8,127 nt of DNA from Patescibacteria group bacterium (lineage in GTDB: Bacteria; Patescibacteriota; Minisyncoccia; Minisyncoccales; S141-161), in assembly GCA_015491015.1 (NCBI GenBank), contig WFWQ01000041.1:1-8127 (forward strand). Reading direction: 5' to 3'. Under the pieces are notes generated by a model. That model was not told where the DNA came from. It did no database searches and was given only the letters and a program-made list of their open reading frames with translations. Position numbers and translations under genes: made by a program. Positions 1 to 4,985 of the stretch are shown piece by piece (within the stretch, counting starts at the first letter, position 1; each line of letters starts with the position of its first letter).

Positions 1-2
1 AC

Positions 3-410
3 TATATGGAGCTAAAAGATTGGCTAATCCAAGATTCAAATTCTATCAAAGTTAAAGCTACCTTTCCTTTAGATCCTGAAGCTAAAGGCAAGCAGAAAAT
101 CAGAGAAGCAATTTCAAAGCTTAAAGTTAAAGAAAGATTTAAAGATTACACCCTTATAGAAGTTAAGACTTTAACTGGAAGAAAGCACCAAATTAGAGTT
201 CAATTAGCTTCAAGAGGATTCCCAATCTTTGGGGATCTGCTTTATGGAGGCAAGATGGCTAAAGAAGAAAGAAAAGTTTTAAATCGCCATTTTCTGCATT
301 GCTCCTACTTGAAATTTTGTGATTTAGATGGTAAAGAAAAAGAGTTTAAAGTTCCCTTACCTTTAGATTTAAGATTACTTTTAAATAAAATTCAAAAATC
401 AAAAACATGA
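3..410 (+). CDS. RluA-family RNA pseudouridine synthase, C-terminal part (5' end outside window)
   Basis: Converts a uridine in rRNA or tRNA to pseudouridine. The 3' 135 or so codons are present; the frame is open to the left edge, so the methionine at 6 is probably internal. Family members are about 300 residues, and the catalytic-Asp motif (HRLDxxTSG) would lie in the missing part. Visible is the conserved C-terminal block: YTLIEVKTLTGRKHQIRVQL followed by ASRGFPIFGDLLYGG, which matches the TGRxHQIRxHLAxxGxPIxGDxxYG signature, and then HFLHCSYLKF, matching the usual H(A/C)xxLxF strand. The stop overlaps the rplS start by the four bases ATGA at 407-410, so the two genes are translationally coupled. 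The subfamily (RluA, C or D) and hence the target uridine cannot be told from this end. Confidence 0.9.
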   Translation, partial: YMELKDWLIQDSNSIKVKATFPLDPEAKGKQKIREAISKLKVKERFKDYTLIEVKTLTGRKHQIRVQLASRGFPIFGDLLYGGKMAKEERKVLNRHFLHCSYLKFCDLDGKEKEFKVPLPLDLRLLLNKIQKSKT

Positions 411-775
411 ATATTGAGCTTTTAAATCAAATTACTAAAGATCATCTCAAAAAAGATCTACCTGAGATTAGACCTGGAGATAAAGTTAGAATTTTTTACT
501 TAGTGTCTGAAAAATATGGCAAAGAAAAGAAAACTAAGACTCAAATCATTGAAGGGATAGTTTTAGCTAAAAAACACGGGAAAGGTATTAATTCCACAAT
601 TACAGTTAGAAATGAAGTAGCAGGAGTAGGGGTTGAATGGATATTGCCTTTACACTCTCCGAGAATAGAAAAGATTGAAATCTTGCAAAGACATAAAGTA
701 AGAAGAGCTAAATTATACTTTTTAAGATATCTAAGCCCTAAAGAACTTAGAAGAAAACTTAAGCCTGTAAAGTAA
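407..775 (+). CDS. rplS: 50S ribosomal protein L19
   Basis: Structural protein of the large ribosomal subunit, located near the 30S-50S interface. The 122 residues are close to the usual 115-120. Family hallmarks in order: PGDKVRIFY near residues 23-31; IIEGIVLAKKHGKGINSTIT at about 47-66, matching the FEGxVIxxxGxGxxxTFT block; a GVGVEWILPLHSPRIEKIEI stretch at about 73-92; and HKVRRAKLYFLR at about 95-106, the highly conserved end of the fold. It starts inside the stop of the upstream pseudouridine synthase gene (ATGA) and has no separate strong ribosome site, so coupling is likely. The stop lies 8 bases before the tRNA-Leu gene, and no terminator is visible between them, so co-transcription is probable. 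Confidence 0.97.
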   Translation: MNIELLNQITKDHLKKDLPEIRPGDKVRIFYLVSEKYGKEKKTKTQIIEGIVLAKKHGKGINSTITVRNEVAGVGVEWILPLHSPRIEKIEILQRHKVRRAKLYFLRYLSPKELRRKLKPVK

Positions 776-783
776 ATTTTAAT

Positions 784-870
784 GCCCAGGTGGCGGAATT
801 GGTAGACGCGTGGCCTTGAGGGGGCCATGGGGTAAAACCCGTGAGGGTTCGAATCCCTCCCTGGGCACCA
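784..870 (+). tRNA. tRNA-Leu, anticodon GAG
   Basis: Class II tRNA, folded by eye. The acceptor stem GCCCAGG (784-790) pairs perfectly with CCTGGGC (860-866); A867 is the discriminator and the CCA end (868-870) is encoded. The D arm pairs GCG (793-795) with CGC (807-809), with GG at 801-802. The anticodon stem TGGCC (811-815) pairs with GGCCA (823-827) around loop TTGAGGG, which places anticodon GAG at 818-820 (reads CUC/CUU leucine codons). The variable arm (828-842) is 15 bases with a GGG/CCC stem. The T stem GAGGG/CCCTC flanks loop TTCGAAT. Discriminator A and the long variable arm fit leucine. No own promoter is evident; probably transcribed from upstream of rplS. Confidence 0.97.
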
Positions 871-879
871 AAATAGGAT

Positions 880-907
880 TTGACATTTTAAAATTTGAGA
901 TTATAAT
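880..907 (+). promoter_or_regulatory. Consensus housekeeping-type promoter for the 83-aa gene
   Basis: The -35 hexamer TTGACA (880-885) and -10 hexamer TATAAT (902-907) both match the sigma-70/SigA consensus exactly and are separated by 16 bp. Transcription would start near 914, giving a leader of about 30 bases before the ATG at 943. This is the only fully consensus promoter seen in the window and it starts 10 bases after the tRNA. Its -10 lies inside the palindrome listed separately, which suggests that its activity is controlled. Confidence 0.8.
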
Positions 908-915
908 CTCAAATT
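892..915 (+). promoter_or_regulatory. Perfect 24-bp palindrome over the -10 box, candidate operator
   Basis: The half-site AATTTGAGATTA (892-903) is followed directly by its exact reverse complement TAATCTCAAATT (904-915), with no spacer and no mismatch. It covers most of the -35/-10 spacer, the whole -10 and the predicted start site. A dimeric repressor bound here would block RNA polymerase, so an operator is the simplest reading. A transcript starting near 914 would contain almost none of it, so it is unlikely to act as an RNA hairpin for this gene. Read-through RNA from the tRNA side could fold it, but there is no U tract typical of a terminator. The binding protein is unknown. Confidence 0.6.
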
Positions 916-927
916 AGTTCTTTCAAC

Positions 928-935
928 AAGGAGGT
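928..935 (+). promoter_or_regulatory. Strong Shine-Dalgarno site of the 83-aa gene
   Basis: AAGGAGGT is fully complementary to the canonical 16S rRNA 3' end and lies 7 bases before the ATG at 943, an optimal spacing. It fixes the start of the 83-aa gene. Other genes in the window have only short sites (AAGG or AAGGG) or rely on coupling. Confidence 0.9.
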
Positions 936-942
936 AGATAGA

Positions 943-1194
943 ATGTTAAACTTAGTAAAACCTACTACGGAAACAGAGAGGAAGTTAGCTAGGATTTTAG
1001 AGGAGATTTCTAAAGAAAAATGCTGCAAAAAGAGAAAAAAGAAAATTGGAAGGATCGCAAAATATCTAAGACATCACTTTAAAGCTAACGGCAAAATAAA
1101 AGAAATTGTTCTACCTGTTAGTCTGAAAAACACAGAAATCTCAAACATATTAAGGAGGCTGAGAATAGAAATTAAGTTTTCATCTTTACTATGA
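943..1194 (+). CDS. Small basic protein of unknown function, 83 aa
   Basis: I do not recognise a family. The start is secure because of the strong Shine-Dalgarno site and the consensus promoter just upstream, and a terminator follows the TGA stop by 9 bases, so this is a single-gene transcription unit. The protein is Lys/Arg-rich with no signal peptide or membrane segment, so it is probably cytoplasmic. Residues 8-25 look helical. A Cys-Cys pair (27-28) is followed by a dense basic run, KKRKKK (29-34). Then come IAKYLRHHFK (about 38-47), a central IKEIVLPVSL and a C-terminal ISNILRRLRIEIKF segment. Charge and size would suit a nucleic-acid- or ribosome-binding protein or a small regulator, but no helix-turn-helix or zinc site (only two Cys) can be claimed. 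Autoregulation through the upstream palindrome is possible but is inference. Confidence 0.85.
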   Translation: MLNLVKPTTETERKLARILEEISKEKCCKKRKKKIGRIAKYLRHHFKANGKIKEIVLPVSLKNTEISNILRRLRIEIKFSSLL

Positions 1195-1203
1195 TCCTGT
1201 GCC

Positions 1204-1230
1204 AAAGGGCCCAAAATTGGGCCCTTTTTT
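1204..1230 (+). terminator. Rho-independent terminator after the 83-aa gene
   Basis: AAAGGGCCC (1204-1212) pairs perfectly with GGGCCCTTT (1219-1227), extendable by AA/TT, around a short loop and followed by T through 1230. The GC-rich stem stands out in the AT-rich context. On the minus strand the same hairpin is followed by only three T residues, so it may stop the converging protease transcript weakly as well. Confidence 0.92.
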
Positions 1231-1233
1231 CTC

Positions 1234-2091
1234 TTAAATTAACTTAGCAACTAAATAACCTACTAAAATCATCAAAGCTATAGGAGGTAAAGCTGGCATA
1301 GGCTTTTCTTTGCTTTGAGAGAGAAAAATAAAAATACTCAAAAGAATCCCTAAAACAGAAAATAAAGCTACTATAATACCTTGTTCTAGTCCCTCCTTAA
1401 ACAACACTGATGTTAAAAAAGACAAAGGAAAAAGCAAATCTCCTGCTCCTAAAATTATAAAGTTTTTAGCTTTATCTTCCTGATATTCTTGCAAAAGGTC
1501 TGAAGTTTTAGCCTTAAAAGAAACTCTTTTGGGCAAAATTAAACCTAAAGGTGCTTGAGCTTGAATCATAGCTTTAGCAGTATCTACCATATGTTTGGTA
1601 AAATAAACCGCAACAAAATCATAAACAGAAAGAAATACCAATAAAGCGACTCCTATTAGAGGGGTAATCAAAATACCAAGATGAAAGCCCATTCCTACTA
1701 AAGCAAAAATCAAAGCTAAATCATGGATTAGCCATAACTTAAACTTTAAAACCATCCCAATCAAAGCTAAAGTAATTACCAAACCAAACAAAGCAGAGCC
1801 CAGATTAATTTCCCAAAAAAGAGAATTGCCTATAAATAAGGCTAAGATCAAAAGGATTTTAAACAAAACTTTATTTAAAGCTCTTCTTTTTCTCAAAATA
1901 TAAACTAAAACTAAGATTAAAAACAAAGCTACCCCAAAGCTAAATAAGATATCCTCTAAACTCAAACTTTTGCTTGGAGGAGTAAGGAGGAAGCTTAAAC
2001 TTTTAAAAGCAGAAACTTTAAAATAGGTTAAAAACAAAAGCAAAAAAGAAAAAATACTAACTCCTAAAATTTCACTTAATATTCTTATCAC
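1234..2091 (-). CDS. Presenilin/signal-peptide-peptidase-like intramembrane aspartyl protease
   Basis: Predicted to cut single transmembrane helices inside the membrane (GxGD-type aspartyl protease, MEROPS family A22-like). About nine hydrophobic segments are visible, roughly at residues 5-28, 47-67, 74-95, 98-117, 119-140, 141-165, 211-231, 237-257 and 267-284, which matches the nine-helix family fold. Both catalytic motifs lie in the expected helices: Y157-D158 in SVYDFVAVYF (helix 6) and G215-A-G-D218 in ILGAGDLLFPLSF (helix 7). The PAL motif P266-A-L268 opens helix 9. A hydrophilic loop (about 166-210) separates helices 6 and 7, where presenilins are cleaved. The 285-residue length is close to archaeal homologues. 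The start is GTG at 2089-2091; no good ATG lies nearby. The gene diverges from the 567-aa exported protein and converges on the 83-aa unit. The substrate is unknown. Confidence 0.9.
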   Translation of the reverse strand: MIRILSEILGVSIFSFLLLFLTYFKVSAFKSLSFLLTPPSKSLSLEDILFSFGVALFLILVLVYILRKRRALNKVLFKILLILALFIGNSLFWEINLGSALFGLVITLALIGMVLKFKLWLIHDLALIFALVGMGFHLGILITPLIGVALLVFLSVYDFVAVYFTKHMVDTAKAMIQAQAPLGLILPKRVSFKAKTSDLLQEYQEDKAKNFIILGAGDLLFPLSFLTSVLFKEGLEQGIIVALFSVLGILLSIFIFLSQSKEKPMPALPPIALMILVGYLVAKLI

Positions 2092-2128
2092 AGTTTTTTA
2101 TGTTATTATAAACTATAAGGGCAAAAGT
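2092..2128. promoter_or_regulatory. Divergent intergenic promoter region between protease and 567-aa protein genes
   Basis: Only 37 bases separate the two start codons. On the minus strand a TATAAT box (2110 down to 2105) has a weak -35 TTCATA (2133 down to 2128, four of six consensus bases) at 17 bp. It would start the protease transcript near 2098, only a few bases before the GTG, so that mRNA would be nearly leaderless. On the plus strand TATTAT (2104-2109) and TATAAA (2107-2112) are possible -10 boxes without a convincing -35. AAGGG (2117-2121) is a plausible ribosome site 7 bases before the ATG at 2129. The overlapping -10 elements imply that the two genes could not be started simultaneously from the same DNA copy. 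Confidence 0.45.
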
Positions 2129-3832
2129 ATGAAAACTTTAACTAAAATCTTTCTCTCTTTAGGAGCATTGGTGACTCTAATTTTTTTTATCTATTTTGCA
2201 CTCGTAACCAAAGAACCTGAAGAGTTAGGCTACGATCCTTTAGATATTAGCACTCCCCCTCAAGAAATGATAGAAAATCCTCCAATAATCCAACCAAAAC
2301 CGGAAAAAGATTTAATTTTAGCCAAAGAACAAAATACTCAAAAAATTTACTGGCTTCAAAACGGAAAAAAGTATCCTATAACTTCTTCCGAAATTCTAAA
2401 ATTGATGCAAGGAATCAAAGGATGGGAAGAAAACAAAATTCAAAATCTCTCCTCCCAAGAACTTTCTTTGTATCAACTCGGACCTACGATATTTGAACCT
2501 ACTGAAAGATCAGATGGATTGCTAGTTAGAATGGAAGGGGCTCCTTATGTTTTTGAAATCAGAAAAGGAGGCAAAAGATTTTATGTTCCAGAAAGAGAAT
2601 TTAAAGGAAGATCTTTAAATCCAAAAGATGTAATTTTAGTAAGTCCAAGATTAATTAAGCTTATGCCTTTTGGAGAAGGGGTTAAGCACTATACTCTGCA
2701 AGAAGCAGCTAAAGAAGGTTTGATACTGATAAAGAGTACAGGTAATTTTTTTAGAAAGATTGCAACTTTCAAACCTACTCAAACCTTCAAAGAGCATATA
2801 GCTATTAATATTGAAAAAGGAGATGTTTTAGTAAGCAAAGTCGGTAAACAATCTTTAGTAATAACTCAAGACTTCGAAGTATTCATTCCTAGAGAAACTA
2901 CTCCTTCTTTAGAAGGATTAATGGGAGCTTGTATTGATAGGTACAAACAATGGCCTCAGGAAGAGGAAGTTTTAGATGTTACTTTAAATCTCAAAGATTG
3001 GCCTTTAAAGTTAGCTCAAAAGTTAAAAGACTTAATAGAGATCATAGATTTAAATAACCTTCATCAAGCTCAATATGCTCAAGAAGCAATTTGGAAAATT
3101 ACAGATAATATTAAGATCAAAGAAGCTTCCAAAAAACTTCTAAGCTTAGCTAAGATAGATCCTAACCTAAACTACTCTTTCGTTCATCTATCTAATCCCA
3201 ATCCTGTCCCCGATCAGACTAATTTTGTAGTTCCTCCTGAAATTTCAATCCCAGGAATAATAGCAAGACTAAAAAAAGAATGTCCTCCAACCCAAAACGC
3301 AGATTTGATAATTTGCAAAGAAGAAGCTAAGTTAGCTTTAACTTATTACTTGCTTCAAAAAGAAGTTCCTCACACTCAAGGTCAAAAGATAGACTCTCAA
3401 ACTTTAAGCTTAATTTTAAGCTATTACTTTAGCTTTACTCCTTTGCATACTCTTCCTCCTAAGTTAAGCTCTGCTCAACTTTTTAGTCTTTTAGATAATC
3501 TATTAAAAGATTTAGAGCAAGAAGGTATTTTGGTGCCTAAGTTAAGGGTAGAAAAAGTTTTTACTTTACCTGAAAGAATAATTAAACAAGAAAGGGTTTT
3601 AATTAAAGCCGAAGGGCAAGGGATAAAAGCTTTAAGCTTAGAGATCCTAGATTTAACTCAAAAGTTAGTTTTAAAGAAAGAAAACATTTTTGGCAATGCT
3701 TTTGAATGGAATCTAAAAGATAACTCAGGGAGATTGGTAGAAAATGGATTTTACACTATTTACCTCAAAGTTAAAGGGTTCAGAGAAGAGGAGTTTAATG
3801 CAAAACCTATGCAAATTGTAATTAAAAGATAA
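2129..3832 (+). CDS. Membrane-anchored exported protein with GKK-type beta repeats and FlgD-like Ig domain, 567 aa
   Basis: Function unknown. Residues 5-26 form an N-terminal membrane helix (signal anchor or uncleaved signal; no lipobox Cys), followed by a Pro-rich linker (about 38-60). Two related strand motifs follow: IYWLQNGKKYPI at 73-84 and VFEIRKGGKRFYVP at 141-154, each an aromatic/hydrophobic strand, then GKK/GKR, then a strand ending in P or I. I associate such repeats with cell-surface proteins of uncultivated bacteria, but I cannot name a Pfam family. A mostly helical middle region (about 290-465) contains AQEAIWKITDN (317-327). The C-terminus (about 480-567) resembles a FlgD-type Ig-like fold, with WNLKDNSGRLVENGFYTIYL at 527-546 matching the usual W(D/N)xxDxxGxxVxxGxYxxxL pattern. 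It is probably extracytoplasmic. An AAGGG site sets the ATG. The gene ends one base from the converging NIF3-family gene, with no terminator between. Confidence 0.85.
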   Translation: MKTLTKIFLSLGALVTLIFFIYFALVTKEPEELGYDPLDISTPPQEMIENPPIIQPKPEKDLILAKEQNTQKIYWLQNGKKYPITSSEILKLMQGIKGWEENKIQNLSSQELSLYQLGPTIFEPTERSDGLLVRMEGAPYVFEIRKGGKRFYVPEREFKGRSLNPKDVILVSPRLIKLMPFGEGVKHYTLQEAAKEGLILIKSTGNFFRKIATFKPTQTFKEHIAINIEKGDVLVSKVGKQSLVITQDFEVFIPRETTPSLEGLMGACIDRYKQWPQEEEVLDVTLNLKDWPLKLAQKLKDLIEIIDLNNLHQAQYAQEAIWKITDNIKIKEASKKLLSLAKIDPNLNYSFVHLSNPNPVPDQTNFVVPPEISIPGIIARLKKECPPTQNADLIICKEEAKLALTYYLLQKEVPHTQGQKIDSQTLSLILSYYFSFTPLHTLPPKLSSAQLFSLLDNLLKDLEQEGILVPKLRVEKVFTLPERIIKQERVLIKAEGQGIKALSLEILDLTQKLVLKKENIFGNAFEWNLKDNSGRLVENGFYTIYLKVKGFREEEFNAKPMQIVIKR

Positions 3833-3833
3833 G

Positions 3834-4778
3834 CTATACTCTTGAAATCCTTATAAATCCTGAACAAGGAATAATCTCTATCTCTCTTTTTTCAAGTTCG
3901 TCTAAAAAGAGATTCATTCCCAAAGAATCAGAAGACATATGTCCTGCAATCACTACATTTAAGAGGGACTTTTCAGCTTCCTCGCGATGTTTTTCTGACA
4001 TATGCATACCTATTATAGTTCCTATCCCCACATCCGAAAGCTTTTGGTAAATCTCAGGACTCCCCTCAGTACCCCCTGTAATCTCAGTTAAGGCAATCCT
4101 TCCTGCTCTATTTTCCATACTTCCTGCAAAAAGCTTAGGCCCTATACCTAACCTTTCTGCGATTCGATACTCTGGAATCTGATACAATATCTCAAAGATA
4201 TCTTTCACCCAGTAAGGTTGATTTTCTTTTAAAATCTTTTGTTCTAAAAACCTCGCTACCAAGTTATCTGAAGGAGTATGTACACACATTAAAGGAATAT
4301 TTAAAAGCTGAGCTAAATCTACTACTCTATTGTGATTGCCAGGAGAAAGTCCCCTTGCTACTTCAGTGATCCTTTTTCGCAAAAGTCTTTCTGCAATGTG
4401 AATAGGAACCCCATATTTAGCTAAAAGCTCAACTTGCAAATCCATAACTTCATCTAAACCAGCTAAAGCGATCCCCCTGGGATGATGAGCTATTACTAAA
4501 TCTACTCCTATTCTTTCGGCAATAAAAAGTTCGTCTCCATCTATATCTATACCAACTAAAACCTTCTTCACTTCCTTTTCTGGATCTCCAAACAAAATTC
4601 TTGTATCGGTATAAGGATGAGAAAGTCTTTCTTTATCAAAAAGCTCTTTTTTATTTTCAGGAAGCTTTTTATACTTATCTTTTACTCTTTCTAAGTATCT
4701 TTCAATTTCCTCTTTGCTTCTAAAATCAGTCTCTAAACCTTTTTGGATTGCAACTTCATATATTTCTTTGATCTTCAT
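3834..4778 (-). CDS. NIF3/DUF34-family metal-binding protein
   Basis: Cytosolic metalloprotein family (E. coli YbgI, yeast NIF3) with a di-metal site; its reaction is not firmly established. The family ligand positions can be traced: H98-H99 in DLVIAHHP; H167 and D171 in VHTPSDN, matching the HTxxD motif; and H280 with D284 in VIAGHMSSD, where the family usually has GHxxxE. Asp in place of Glu at 284 is a conservative change. The 314 residues exceed the roughly 250 of YbgI. The extra length is partly an N-terminal helical extension (about 1-70) ahead of the VLVGIDIDG strand that normally opens the fold. It is the last gene of the leftward operon. Its ATG lies 23 bases inside the 60-aa gene, and with no clear Shine-Dalgarno site it probably relies on coupling. 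The stop is TAG. Confidence 0.85.
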   Translation of the reverse strand: MKIKEIYEVAIQKGLETDFRSKEEIERYLERVKDKYKKLPENKKELFDKERLSHPYTDTRILFGDPEKEVKKVLVGIDIDGDELFIAERIGVDLVIAHHPRGIALAGLDEVMDLQVELLAKYGVPIHIAERLLRKRITEVARGLSPGNHNRVVDLAQLLNIPLMCVHTPSDNLVARFLEQKILKENQPYWVKDIFEILYQIPEYRIAERLGIGPKLFAGSMENRAGRIALTEITGGTEGSPEIYQKLSDVGIGTIIGMHMSEKHREEAEKSLLNVVIAGHMSSDSLGMNLFLDELEKREIEIIPCSGFIRISRV

Positions 4779-4938
4779 AGCTTTTAGTTTTTAATTTTTG
4801 CAAAATTTCTTTATACAAATTTAAAATTGCTTCTTTTTGTTGTTGGGGCAAGAATATCTCTTTTCGAATTTGAGCTTTCTTTCTTCTTAAGTATATTTTC
4901 AAACTTTTGGGCAAATGGAAATGCTTTCTCTTTGCCAT
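4756..4938 (-). CDS. Small basic helical protein, 60 aa, unknown
   Basis: No known family can be named with confidence. The sequence opens MAKRKHFHLPKSLKIYLRRK and continues as a basic amphipathic helix, then PQQQKEAILNLYKEILQKL (31-49). That composition looks like a real small nucleic-acid- or ribosome-associated protein rather than a chance frame. It fills the gap between the histidine kinase and the NIF3-family gene on the same strand and overlaps the latter by 23 bases, as expected in this compact operon. Against it: no good ribosome site precedes the ATG (a GGA lies about 17 bases upstream), and a 63-aa frame (4811-5002) overlaps it, though that one has less protein-like composition. It has no signal peptide or membrane helix. 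Confidence 0.6.
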   Translation of the reverse strand: MAKRKHFHLPKSLKIYLRRKKAQIRKEIFLPQQQKEAILNLYKEILQKLKTKSYEDQRNI

Positions 4939-4985
4939 TTAAGATTTTTAAATTTTTCCAAGTTAAGCTTTTCATTTTAAACAAG

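Noticed and set aside
541..828. 95-codon open frame on the minus strand opposite rplS and the tRNA
   Set aside because: It lies across a clear ribosomal protein gene and into a perfectly folding tRNA, and the translation resembles no protein. It is a shadow frame.
780..870. tRNA-Leu as an attachment site for an integrated element
   Set aside because: No integrase gene and no second copy of the tRNA 3' end was seen in the window.
892..915. Palindrome as a rho-independent terminator for the tRNA
   Set aside because: The stem is AT-rich and no T tract follows it. Its position over a consensus -10 is better explained as an operator.
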